In this document: positions 1 through 8,968 of the stretch, piece by piece
How positions within the stretch are numbered: the first letter of the stretch is position 1
Layout: each line of letters opens with the position of its first letter
From: 55-13 sp964501275
Lineage (GTDB): Bacteria > Armatimonadota > Fimbriimonadia > Fimbriimonadales > Fimbriimonadaceae
NCBI GenBank assembly: GCA_964501275.1
Contig: CAZCSP010000002.1
Span: 62,001 to 126,000, forward strand
Length of the DNA stretch: 64,000 bases
Reading direction: 5' to 3'
Notes under the pieces: generated by a model
What the model was told of the DNA's origin: nothing
The model's database searches: none
What the model saw: the letters and a program-made list of their open reading frames with translations, nothing else
Position numbers and translations under genes: made by a program

Positions 1-1050
1 CTTGGTCCCGGGTGGAACGCTAGCGCCCTGCCGCAACCCATTGAGTGCGCGCACGATAGCCGGAGCGTTTTGATTTCTCTCGGCAAACGCGGAGACATCC
101 TCGCCGGGGTTGATGGCGCGGTTTTCATAGATGACCGGAAGATCGGAGACCCGTTGCCGGATACCGACGATGGCCCACTCGTTCTCCTTCAGGTCGCCCG
201 AGTTGATTGCCTGGATCGGATCGCGCTCCCCAATGTCCTTGCTCGTCACGACGGTCACAAACGAGATCGTCTTCCCGACCGAGTCGCCGTAGTTGTAGGT
301 CTCAAAGCGAAGCGGACGGTCGTCGCGGGCCTCACGTACCTTGGGCGTGTCGTTTGGGGTGATGACCTCCACCGCGTCGCCAAGAGCGTTGACCCCGACG
401 ATCGGATCCTTCTTGCCGTCGTCCAACCGATAAGCCTGCACATAGCTGGTCTTGGCGGGCCGAACCCAGCCGAGAATCGTCCGGGCCGGGGGTGAAACGC
501 CGAATTCGGGCAGGTTCTCCAGATTGCTCAAAAGCCGGTCGCCTATCCGAGACTCCGCCACCCCCATCTGCTTCGCCCAGTAGGAGGGAGTCAGCAGAGA
601 GAGGTTCGCGCCATTGAAATCAGCAGTAATCCCTAGGGTCGAGCAGAGCAGTTCCACATCCACAAAGGTCGTAGGCCTGCCGCCTTTGGGCGTGATCTCG
701 TAGGGGTAGCTCTCGATGGGGAACGTCTTGATCGCCTTGGGAGGTCCCTCTTTGCCAAACACCTCCGCCGCCAAGCCAGCCCGCTGGTGCATGTAGATGC
801 GCACCCGAACCTGGTTGTCCACCACGATATCGAACGACGAGTTGGGCATGACAGCGAGTTTGCCGCGCCCACCCGTCAGAAGTTCAGTCGCCTGTCGCAA
901 GGGAACGAGGTAGGTGTTCAACTCCAACATCACCGGCCCCAGTTCAAGTGGCTTGCCGTCGAGTTCCACCTTCATGTTGGGCAGAGGCTGTTGGGCAAAG
1001 GCGATCCCCGCTAGAACCAGTCCAAACAGAACGCTAATTAGCCCGCGCAT
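1..1050 (-). CDS. Secreted protein with copper-amine-oxidase-N-like and LysM-like domains (3' end cut by window)
   Basis: The frame is open from ATG at 1050 to the window edge, so the C-terminus is missing. A strong ribosome-binding site (AGGAGGAGG) lies just upstream. Residues 1-20 form a signal peptide ending in AFA-QQ. The next ~110 residues (DGKPLELG, YLVPLR, then DVELL near 120) resemble the copper amine oxidase N-terminal domain used as a wall or stalk module. The last visible segment (NPGEDVSAFAERN, ALNGL) resembles LysM, a glycan-binding fold. It is the last visible gene of the CIS train, downstream of the caspase-like gene. A role at the cell wall is inference. Confidence 0.7.
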   Translation of the reverse strand, partial: MRGLISVLFGLVLAGIAFAQQPLPNMKVELDGKPLELGPVMLELNTYLVPLRQATELLTGGRGKLAVMPNSSFDIVVDNQVRVRIYMHQRAGLAAEVFGKEGPPKAIKTFPIESYPYEITPKGGRPTTFVDVELLCSTLGITADFNGANLSLLTPSYWAKQMGVAESRIGDRLLSNLENLPEFGVSPPARTILGWVRPAKTSYVQAYRLDDGKKDPIVGVNALGDAVEVITPNDTPKVREARDDRPLRFETYNYGDSVGKTISFVTVVTSKDIGERDPIQAINSGDLKENEWAIVGIRQRVSDLPVIYENRAINPGEDVSAFAERNQNAPAIVRALNGLRQGASVPPGTK

Positions 1051-1213
1051 CTATCCACCTCCTCCTAGCTTGAAAACGGCGTCATCCTGAGCGAGCCACT
1101 GAGAGTGTGTAGTTAGGCTGCTTGCCTGTCGCGAGTCGAAGGACCTCAACCGCTTGGAAAGGCAACCCACCGCGAACGGCTGAAAGCTGTGAGCGAGATA
1201 AGGCGTCGCCCCC

Positions 1214-2908
1214 CTACTTAGTCGGCGCATCTTCATTCACCTCCGCCGGATAAATGGCCCTCAATATGTCGCGGTTCAGCTTCCAGAGCTTGTCTCCCGC
1301 CGGAGGATTCTGGGCAGCTTTCTTCAGCGCATCCGGCAACTTCACACCCGACAGCGCGCTGGCATCGTAAAGCGGTCCGGCTTGGATGGCAAGGTTGAGC
1401 AGACAGATAAACGTCTCCCGATCCGAAATCGAAGGCTGTTGAGCCGGATCGTATCCGATGATCCAGTTCTCGCCCTTGTCGTACCCATCCGCCGCCGCCC
1501 GGAGTCGACTCACCAAGAACTTGGCTGGATCGTTTTCCTGAGCCATCACCTTCTTGATGAGCCCGTCCAGGTCCTTCAACCGCGAGCCCCCAATCAGCGA
1601 ATCGCTCACCGCCGCTGAGATTCGGGAGGTGAAGGGAACATCCTTCACATTCGGGTCCGCTAGATCGAGGTCCTTGGGTTGGCCTCCGGTCGCCAGCATG
1701 GCGGTCATGACCGCCTCGGCCTTCTCAGGGGTCGAGAACAGCATCGCCTTCACATGGTCCGCGCCAAAGGTGTCAAAGAAGAGCCGCTCCTGTGCGCCAG
1801 GGAAGGTGATCGTCCCCTTCCGCACCCGAGCCTCGGCACCCCGCGTACCCCCGAACGGATAGAACTGATAGAACTTGCCGCCCACTTGCCCCAGGATGAT
1901 CAGATACCCGTCCTGTCCCACCTTGATCTCCAACGCCAGCTGCCGACCCGCCTCCTGAATATCCTGATCCGGCTTCAACTTGAGCGAAATCTTGTTCTGG
2001 TCAGGGTTGTCCAGGTTCCAAACGTCCAGCAGGGTCTTGCCCGGCGGAGGAGGCGGGGCGGTCTTTTTGGCGTTATCCAGCGCGTCGGTGGGCATGAACT
2101 GGGTGGAGATCATCGGGTTTTGCGTTCGCCCCGAGTTCTCCAGCCGCTTGCCAATCTGCTTCTTGACGTCGTTGTGAACCTCGCTCCAAAGCTTCCCGCT
2201 CTTCAAATTCTTGATGAGGCCATAGGTAAACAGTCCATGTCGCTTCCCATCGTCCATCGTCGCCTCTAAAGCTTGTTCGCTGTCGAGGGAGGCGGTGTAG
2301 TAGCAGATGCCCGGCACACTCCCCAGCTTGGTCGGCTGGTTCGTGCTGCTCCCCTGGCTCTTGAGCGGCCCAATGCGGATGCTCCGCTCCTGCTCGGCAT
2401 CGAAGAATCGCGAGGTGAAGTCGTCGGTTGCCCGAGACATCTCGCCCGCCGCCATTCCGCCCGAGAAGCAGCTGTCGAGCAAAACCGTGCGAGACTTGGC
2501 GGGAATCGCGAGAATCGCATCGTTGAGCGTCTTGGGTTCGATGTCGTTGCCCGAGATCGTGGCGTCGCTCGGCATCAGGGCGAACTTGGGAGCCTTCCGC
2601 CCGTGCCCGGCAAAGTAGAAAACAAACTTGTCGGTGTTCTTGACCGTAGACTTGGCGTCTTCAAAAGCTTTGAGAATCGCCGCTCGCGTCGCCTTTTCAT
2701 TGGTAAGAAGAGTGACCCGGAATCCCTGCTGGCGAAGAACCTCTGCAATGCTCTCGGCGTCGTTGATACAGCCCTTGAGGGTACTGGCCGCAACCAGAGG
2801 CGCATACTCCTGAACCCCAACCACCACCGCATGGTCAGCTCGGACCACCGGCAAGATTGCCAGGGCTCCCACTGCCAGCAACAACGCTCTCCAACTACTC
2901 AGCATCAC
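1214..2908 (-). CDS. Secreted caspase-like (peptidase C14) protein with DUF4384-like domain
   Basis: This 564-aa protein starts with a signal peptide (residues 1-24, cut after VVRA). A C14 caspase-fold domain follows, with the His of FYFAGHG near residue 101 and the Cys of LLDSCFSGG near 144, so both members of the catalytic dyad are present. Around residues 300-350 a DUF4384-like segment (GQDGYLIILGQV ... FYPFGG) follows a Pro linker; this pairing is common in bacterial caspase homologues. The rest is helical and unassigned. It is near the 3' end of the CIS gene train. Export followed by proteolysis in the envelope is inferred; a link to regulated cell death is a hypothesis only. Confidence 0.85.
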   Translation of the reverse strand: MMLSSWRALLLAVGALAILPVVRADHAVVVGVQEYAPLVAASTLKGCINDAESIAEVLRQQGFRVTLLTNEKATRAAILKAFEDAKSTVKNTDKFVFYFAGHGRKAPKFALMPSDATISGNDIEPKTLNDAILAIPAKSRTVLLDSCFSGGMAAGEMSRATDDFTSRFFDAEQERSIRIGPLKSQGSSTNQPTKLGSVPGICYYTASLDSEQALEATMDDGKRHGLFTYGLIKNLKSGKLWSEVHNDVKKQIGKRLENSGRTQNPMISTQFMPTDALDNAKKTAPPPPPGKTLLDVWNLDNPDQNKISLKLKPDQDIQEAGRQLALEIKVGQDGYLIILGQVGGKFYQFYPFGGTRGAEARVRKGTITFPGAQERLFFDTFGADHVKAMLFSTPEKAEAVMTAMLATGGQPKDLDLADPNVKDVPFTSRISAAVSDSLIGGSRLKDLDGLIKKVMAQENDPAKFLVSRLRAAADGYDKGENWIIGYDPAQQPSISDRETFICLLNLAIQAGPLYDASALSGVKLPDALKKAAQNPPAGDKLWKLNRDILRAIYPAEVNEDAPTK

Positions 2909-2996
2909 AAACCTAACTTAAGCCGAACTCCAAATTCCAAATTCCAAACTTGGTTGATTGTATCGGCGTTATCTGACGTTTGAGGACTCACTTTGG

Positions 2997-5249
2997 TTAT
3001 CCTCCAACTTTGCTCAGCAATCGCTGAATCGCCGCCCGCTCCTGACTGCTCGGCCCCTTCTTAAGCGCATCTTGGAGAATGATCTTCGCCTCAAAATCGC
3101 TCTTCTGGGCGATCTTGTACCGCGCGATCACCAGGTCTTTGAACACGAACGAGGGAGCCACGCCATCCACTTCCTTATCCGCCTCGGCATAGCTAGCGTT
3201 CGCGTTGGCCGGATTGGCGTTCTCGGTCGCCTTGGCAAAAGCCAGCATCACCAGGCCCACATCCTTTCCAGAGTCGCGGTTGCCAATCGCCTGCATCGCC
3301 TGATTCAACGCCGACCGAGCCTCATCCACCCGATTGAGCGCCGCCAACGCATAAGCCCGAACCGCCAATGCTCCCGGCGTCTTGGCATTGCGAGTCTGCT
3401 CAGCCGCCTTCACGTAGTCGGCCCGATTGTCGGTGAGCAACAGGTTGTAAGCCGCCGGAAGGTCGCCACTCTGCGCGATCGGACCGCCGCCGCCCGTAGA
3501 GCCAGAGCCACCTCCGGAACCACCGCCGCCCGTCGAACCGGTACCCCCGCCCGGACCGCCACTACCACCCGTCGTCGGATCCTCAAATCCTCCCGTCAGG
3601 CCTCCCGTGCCACCGCCGGTAGTAGGGTCATCGATTTGGATATCGGCAACGAAAGTCTGCCCGCTCCCCAAGTCGATCGTCTTCCCATCCGCTGTCAACG
3701 CCCGAACGCTCACCGGATTCCCCGGAATCAGGCCCTTGGGAAGCACCACGACGATCTTCTCATCGTTCCAACTTTCCAAGTTGGCTGGCTTGCCGTCGAG
3801 AAGAACCTTGCCCTTCTGGGCTCCAAAGTTCGTCCCCCCAATCACCAGCTTTTTGCCCGGATCGATGGTCCCTGGTAGACCGCCCACTGGCGGCCCCTTC
3901 TCCTTCTCCGGAGGCTTCCCGATCTGCACCGAAGTGGGGTCTTTGATAATCGGCAGGAAGCGGTTGAGGAGCGTCGCCTTGCCCAACCGTTGCACTCCCA
4001 ATACCACCTTCTTCCCGTCCAAAGCCTCATCCTTGAGGGTGACGAAGTAGGCGAACGACGTCGGGCTGATCCGTTTCGTCTCCACATCCACCGGGTCTCC
4101 AAGTTGCTGTTTGGTAGCGGCATCGTAGATGTAAACCCGCGACTGAGCGATGTACTTGCCCTTAACCCCAAGCTGCTCATTGATCTTCGTCGTTGAACGC
4201 AAAACGCGGAAATCCGACAGGTCGCGGAAGTACATCTCGTAGGTGAACGAGATCATCTGCCACGCGATAAAGCCCCCGATGAAGAAGAAAACAAGCCCGC
4301 GTATGTTGCGCCCAATCGCCTCAAAGAAGGCTTGGAACGTATCCGGGATCGGCGGAGAGTAGATCAGCTTTGCGGGAACCTCCGGCACCCCGTTGTCGTT
4401 CGTCTCCACCGAGACCACCGCCGCCCCCGTATTCGCTGCACAAGGACCGTAGGCCGCCTCCTCGGGTAAGGGCGGAATGGTCGGCGCATCCACGCGCTGA
4501 ATCTGCACCGGCAAGGGCGTTGGCACCCGCGATCCCCGGATGTTCTTCATCCGGCTTGTCGCGTTGATCGGGATCGTTCGAACCGAATCCACCCCCGGCT
4601 CGGGGGGAGGCACCGCGATGGTCTGCACCGGCGTCTCCACGAGTACGTTCTGAGGCCGGGGAAGCTTCAAATCCAGGTACAGCCAATCGTTGCCTTGGTT
4701 TTCGACCAGCAACTCAAACTGGCTCTTGCGCCGGAACAGCCCGACCCGCCTCTCCTCGGGCGTATAGCTGACTTTCCACTCGTAGAAAGGACGCACGATA
4801 ATCGTGATCGGAATCTCGGTGATCCGTTCTTTCCGCGCCGTATGCGGGTCTTCGCTGACCACCCGCGTCTCCACCAAAATCTTGGCCTTGTATATCCCCG
4901 CGCGACACTCCGCTTTCTCGGGAACATTGAAGCTGATCATCACGTCCCGAGTGCCGCCGTCCTTGATGAAGATCGTCAGCGACTGGTTCCTCGGTCCCGC
5001 CTGGTCCGGCTTTCCGGTCGGAGGCGCGTTCTGCGGATCGCCGCTCGGAGGCAGCGCCGCCAGTGTGTACCAGGCATCCTGCCAGTAAGGTTCGTCGCAC
5101 TTCAGCCGAACCGTGTACGAGTTCTGGCGGGGACTGGAATTCTGAATGCGCAGCGTCGCGATCCCTGGCCCCACAAACCCTTCGGGCAAAGGCTGCTTCT
5201 GAGGCTTGCGCCCTGGCACTACATCGACTTCGGATTGTAGCAGCCTCAT
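2997..5249 (-). CDS. Single-pass membrane protein with Ig-like, IPT/TIG-like and TPR-like regions
   Basis: I place the start at ATG 5249, which overlaps the upstream stop codon as ATGA; a longer in-frame start at 5312 would run far into the previous gene. The 750-aa product has beta-sandwich regions in residues 1-300 and one membrane helix near 313-336 (RGLVFFFIGGFIAWQM). A beta-rich region follows, then an IPT/TIG-like segment near 460-505 (LVIGGTNFG), a Gly/Thr/Ser-rich linker near 543-590 and a helical TPR-like tail. No catalytic motif is visible. It is coupled to the preceding membrane protein, so the two probably act together, perhaps as an anchor for the CIS. Confidence 0.75.
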   Translation of the reverse strand: MRLLQSEVDVVPGRKPQKQPLPEGFVGPGIATLRIQNSSPRQNSYTVRLKCDEPYWQDAWYTLAALPPSGDPQNAPPTGKPDQAGPRNQSLTIFIKDGGTRDVMISFNVPEKAECRAGIYKAKILVETRVVSEDPHTARKERITEIPITIIVRPFYEWKVSYTPEERRVGLFRRKSQFELLVENQGNDWLYLDLKLPRPQNVLVETPVQTIAVPPPEPGVDSVRTIPINATSRMKNIRGSRVPTPLPVQIQRVDAPTIPPLPEEAAYGPCAANTGAAVVSVETNDNGVPEVPAKLIYSPPIPDTFQAFFEAIGRNIRGLVFFFIGGFIAWQMISFTYEMYFRDLSDFRVLRSTTKINEQLGVKGKYIAQSRVYIYDAATKQQLGDPVDVETKRISPTSFAYFVTLKDEALDGKKVVLGVQRLGKATLLNRFLPIIKDPTSVQIGKPPEKEKGPPVGGLPGTIDPGKKLVIGGTNFGAQKGKVLLDGKPANLESWNDEKIVVVLPKGLIPGNPVSVRALTADGKTIDLGSGQTFVADIQIDDPTTGGGTGGLTGGFEDPTTGGSGGPGGGTGSTGGGGSGGGSGSTGGGGPIAQSGDLPAAYNLLLTDNRADYVKAAEQTRNAKTPGALAVRAYALAALNRVDEARSALNQAMQAIGNRDSGKDVGLVMLAFAKATENANPANANASYAEADKEVDGVAPSFVFKDLVIARYKIAQKSDFEAKIILQDALKKGPSSQERAAIQRLLSKVGG

Positions 5250-7843
5250 TCGACTACCCTCAACTTGATCCTCAACAGTTGGTACTTCGCGTCCGTGGTC
5301 AAGATCTCCCAAACCGCCTCGTTATCCAGCGGCGGGTTGCTTTCATCCACTGAAATCTTTGCGGACACAACCGCGTTCGGGTTGATGACTTGGTTGTCGC
5401 CCGACTTGGTGAGGAAGTCGGAGATACGGAAGCCCTGGGGCTGGCGCACGGTCCAAGCCACGATCGTCTGACCCCGAATACCGCCCGTTCTCGTGATATT
5501 GCGGAAGTCGAGCACCTTGGTGGAGCCACGCCTCACGTCTATCGTCACATCCTGGGTAAAGACCTTGACCTTGTCCTCCCCGATCTCCTCCTGACCCGGG
5601 AGGAAGCCAACCGCCTCGGCCCCGTCCGTAATGTGGATCATCCCGTCGGTCTTCATCGGCACGAAACGCACATCGGTCTTCAGCGGGCTCCCAAAGAACT
5701 TGGACCCGAGTTCATAGCTGATCTTCTGGGCCTGCCCGTAGTCTTGAACCGTCGCCTTGTCTGACGCCGAATCTCTCCGAATCGACACCCTCGACGACCG
5801 CCCCTGGTCTTGGCGATTCAGCTTCAACATCGCGTAAACGGGCGAACTCCAGCGCAAACGAACATCAAGTTGGTCCACCCCCTGCTCCGTCCCCAAAACG
5901 TAAAACGCCCCGTCGTCGCCCTGGATGCCGTTCGTCACGCGCAAGTTATCGCCGCCGCTTCCCAGCATCACCAGCGCAATGAGCAGCAGCGGGATCATGA
6001 TGAACATCGGCAACGGGAAGATGCGCCACCGCGAACCTATAATGGTCACTATATTGCCCGTCTTCCCGTTGTTCGCCTTGTCGGTGACGGGAACCGTCGC
6101 CACCTTCACGGTGTGCTTTTCCTTCCAGCCAAACCACCAGGTGCCTTTCCTCTGCAAAGTCAGACGGTGGGGCATGGAAGGAGGGGTTCTTCCCGCTGTC
6201 GGAGAGACGATGTTGTCCAGTTCTTTGTCGAACAGGTACGTCCAAGTCGGGGTCTCGTAGATCGGCACCGGCTCCTGGGGAGTTCCATCGGGCGCGGGCG
6301 AGTCATCCAAAACCACCAGCCGATAGGCCGTATCAGAGTTCCCCGCGCTCTGCACCTGTAGCTCAAACGGAATCTTCTTCGAGAGCGGCCCCACGCTGTT
6401 CGTCGCCTTCTTCACCTCCACCGTCACGGCGGGCGCAGCCTGGACGGTAAGGGTCAGGAAGCAGTTAGAAAGCGGCTTGCCCAAGATGCCAAAGGAAACA
6501 GCAAACGGATAGCTGGCTGGCTCGGCATTGATCGGCGGCCTCAGCATAAACGCCACATCCCCGGTGCCACCGGGCGTGATATTCACCTGGTCGCGAACCA
6601 GCGCGATCCAGTCGGAGGGCAGAGAGCGGTCTTCCTGGAGAACGTAGGTGCGCACCCCGGCCTGGTCGTTGTTGACCGAGAATCGAACGAGAATCGTCTC
6701 GCCGGGTCGGGCATAGAGAACGGTCCCCTCTTTCGGGTTGGCAAAAACGTGGTCGGCTGGATAGGCAGCGGCAACGTCTTCCACCTCCGCAGGCTCATCA
6801 TCCGGCACCCCGTAATCCACCACTTTCGGCGCGGTATAGACCGGTTCAGGAATCCGGATGGGAACCGGGATCGGCTCGGGCTCAGGTTCAGGTTCTGGTT
6901 CGGGCTCAGGCTGGGGCCTCGCCTCCAAGGGCGGGGGAGCCAGGTCGATGAGCTTCGGCCCGTTATGAACAGGCTTCGGAGGCTCCGGTTCTGGTTCCGG
7001 TATAGGTTCGGGTTCGGGCTCTGGTTCGGGTTCAGGTTCCGGCTCAGGCTCAGGAATAATTTCGACAACCGGCTCCAGTTTTGGCTCTGGTTCAGGAAAA
7101 ACTTCGACGACTGGCTCGGGCTCTGGATCAGGTTCAATGACCGGCGGTTCCACGGCTAGGGAAACCGGCTCTTCAGGAACGATCTCCGGCGCGACTTCCG
7201 TTTCGACCGGCTCCTTGATGACGGGAGGAAGGATTTCGGCGACGGGAAGCTCAGGCTCGGCTTCAACCGGAGGCTCAGGAACAACCTCCACGACCGGTTT
7301 CGGCTTCTTCTCCGCCTTCGGCTTCTTGGGTTTCTCCTTGGGCTTCTCTTCCACGGCCGGAGGCGCAACCCCAACCTCTACAGGAGGAGGCTCCTCAATT
7401 GGCGGCGGCGCAACCTCAACCGGGGGCTCAGGAATGACTTCAACCGGCTTCACGCCAGGCAAAAGCCGCATCACCAGCGAGACCGTCCCGTTGGTCTCAA
7501 CCGGATCACCGTTCAGGAACAGATGGACCGTGAACGGGTAGTCACCTGGTTCGGCGGTGGGAGTGCTAGCGATCGTTACACGTATAAGGCCGGACTCAAA
7601 CGGCACCACCGGCAGCCGAGGCTCCACGTCCGGCGCCCAAGGGCCAAGACCTTCCACCCGGGCGGTAAAAGTGACGACCTTCTCGGCGTCGTTGACACAG
7701 GTGAAACCCAAGTCCAACGGTTCGCCCGCCGGAACCTGCACGACCGTTCCGGGGGCCGGATCATCCCATGCCTTCTGATACGATGCGCCAATCAAAGTCT
7801 TAGATTCTTGACAACTCGGCCCTTCGCTTACGCTGAGCGGCAA
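5246..7843 (-). CDS. Large membrane protein with two Ig-like domains and a Pro-Glu-rich linker
   Basis: The 865-aa product has an Ig-like domain at residues ~35-125. A long low-complexity region of alternating Pro and Glu (EPEPEPEP) and VEVxPEPP units spans ~138-350, and a second Ig-like domain spans ~370-465. One membrane helix lies near 610-630 (PMFIMIPLLLIALVML), followed by a C-terminal beta-rich part. The start is uncertain: the frame opens with TTG at 7843, inside the end of the upstream gene, and another TTG lies at 7795. The Pro-Glu stretch should be extended and rigid, as in TonB-like spacers. It is translationally coupled to the next gene. No enzymatic motif is seen. Confidence 0.75.
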   Translation of the reverse strand: MPLSVSEGPSCQESKTLIGASYQKAWDDPAPGTVVQVPAGEPLDLGFTCVNDAEKVVTFTARVEGLGPWAPDVEPRLPVVPFESGLIRVTIASTPTAEPGDYPFTVHLFLNGDPVETNGTVSLVMRLLPGVKPVEVIPEPPVEVAPPPIEEPPPVEVGVAPPAVEEKPKEKPKKPKAEKKPKPVVEVVPEPPVEAEPELPVAEILPPVIKEPVETEVAPEIVPEEPVSLAVEPPVIEPDPEPEPVVEVFPEPEPKLEPVVEIIPEPEPEPEPEPEPEPEPIPEPEPEPPKPVHNGPKLIDLAPPPLEARPQPEPEPEPEPEPEPIPVPIRIPEPVYTAPKVVDYGVPDDEPAEVEDVAAAYPADHVFANPKEGTVLYARPGETILVRFSVNNDQAGVRTYVLQEDRSLPSDWIALVRDQVNITPGGTGDVAFMLRPPINAEPASYPFAVSFGILGKPLSNCFLTLTVQAAPAVTVEVKKATNSVGPLSKKIPFELQVQSAGNSDTAYRLVVLDDSPAPDGTPQEPVPIYETPTWTYLFDKELDNIVSPTAGRTPPSMPHRLTLQRKGTWWFGWKEKHTVKVATVPVTDKANNGKTGNIVTIIGSRWRIFPLPMFIMIPLLLIALVMLGSGGDNLRVTNGIQGDDGAFYVLGTEQGVDQLDVRLRWSSPVYAMLKLNRQDQGRSSRVSIRRDSASDKATVQDYGQAQKISYELGSKFFGSPLKTDVRFVPMKTDGMIHITDGAEAVGFLPGQEEIGEDKVKVFTQDVTIDVRRGSTKVLDFRNITRTGGIRGQTIVAWTVRQPQGFRISDFLTKSGDNQVINPNAVVSAKISVDESNPPLDNEAVWEILTTDAKYQLLRIKLRVVE

Positions 7844-8966
7844 ACGCCACCACGTTCAGACCGAACTCGATCGCCCTCCTGATGCGATCTCGACTCCCTT
7901 CGTCGTCCGCCTTCGGCAAATTCCCTTGCCAAGCTCCGCCGTAGTCATGCGTACTAAGGATAACCCCTTTTTCCAAATCGCCGGTAAGCGCTCCTTTATC
8001 CGCGCCGCCCGGAGGGGCACTGGAGAACATGTGGTGGGCGCGCATCAGAGAGGAATCCTTGGGGATCGCCTTCATCGTGGCTCCCGCCGCCTTCGCAATG
8101 TCCGCAAACGACTTCACAAACCCGTCGCTCCCCTTGCTCGCCTCAGCAAAGAGGGTCCCTCCGGCGTCCAGATACCGCCTCAACCCCTCCAACTGCTCCT
8201 TGTTCAGGGCCTGGAAGTCGCCTTCACAGCTCACATAGAGCAAAAACGGCTCCGGCCCCGAACCGGCGGTTCGCAGGTTGAACAGACCATCAAATCCCAA
8301 ATGGAATCCCAGCCCGTTCGCCTCGCGGATCATATTGTAGAGTCCAGCGCGATTCGGCTTCCAAGCTCCGGGATCGGCAGTTGGGAGGAAGCAAAGCTCG
8401 CCCACCAGCCCATCGGCATAGCAATGGGGGAAGGCCCAGATCCGGTAGAGCAGGTTCAGCTCGTCCTCAGCGGGATCGAACGGGTTCTTGGCTTCCTTGA
8501 CCGCCTTGTCCTTGCCCGAACGGTCCACCCTCGCCAGCTCGATGTAGGGAGTCTTGGGAAGCTCCTTGGTGGCCACCACCTGCCGCCCTTCCACCAGCCG
8601 GAAATACTTCTTGCCCCCACCCACCGTAATCGCGGAACGACTATCGTAGTTGTCCTCGTAGGCGATGGTGATATAGACCTGCCCCTTCTCCTCCAGCACG
8701 AACGACGCCGGCTCGGAGAGCAGAAGCGTCCGCCCCTCGCTGTCTACGGCGTAGCCGGGGGCGACGATCACCGTCTTATCCTGCTTCGCCGACACCAGAA
8801 CCTCCAACCCCATCACGATGCCGGGGCGGTGGGCGCCGGTGGCGTGGAGGGCGCGGTGTGAGGCGTGCTGGCCATGGGCCTCCCGCCAGACATCGGCATC
8901 GATGGGAAGCTCGTTAAACGGCTCTATCCCCGAAATGCGTCGACCAATGAGTTCCTCTATCGGCAT
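7800..8966 (-). CDS. CIS-linked protein with DUF4159-like C-terminal domain
   Basis: The 388-aa protein follows tail protein I after 2 bp, in the place where fibre or baseplate accessory genes often sit. Residues 1-130 are beta-rich (APGYAVDSEGRTLLL), reminiscent of baseplate or fibre attachment domains. Residues ~235-370 resemble DUF4159 (LRRYLDAGGTLFAEASKG ... HHMFSS), a glutamine-amidotransferase-like fold found in secreted and membrane proteins of unknown activity. No catalytic Cys typical of amidotransferases is apparent. A role as baseplate accessory is inferred from position only. Confidence 0.65.
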   Translation of the reverse strand: MPIEELIGRRISGIEPFNELPIDADVWREAHGQHASHRALHATGAHRPGIVMGLEVLVSAKQDKTVIVAPGYAVDSEGRTLLLSEPASFVLEEKGQVYITIAYEDNYDSRSAITVGGGKKYFRLVEGRQVVATKELPKTPYIELARVDRSGKDKAVKEAKNPFDPAEDELNLLYRIWAFPHCYADGLVGELCFLPTADPGAWKPNRAGLYNMIREANGLGFHLGFDGLFNLRTAGSGPEPFLLYVSCEGDFQALNKEQLEGLRRYLDAGGTLFAEASKGSDGFVKSFADIAKAAGATMKAIPKDSSLMRAHHMFSSAPPGGADKGALTGDLEKGVILSTHDYGGAWQGNLPKADDEGSRDRIRRAIEFGLNVVAFAAQRKRRAELSRI

Positions 8967-8968
8967 GG

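Noticed and set aside
6800..7430. Tandem DNA repeat in the 865-aa gene
   Set aside because: The periodic DNA is explained by coding of the Pro-Glu-rich linker and not by an independent repeat.
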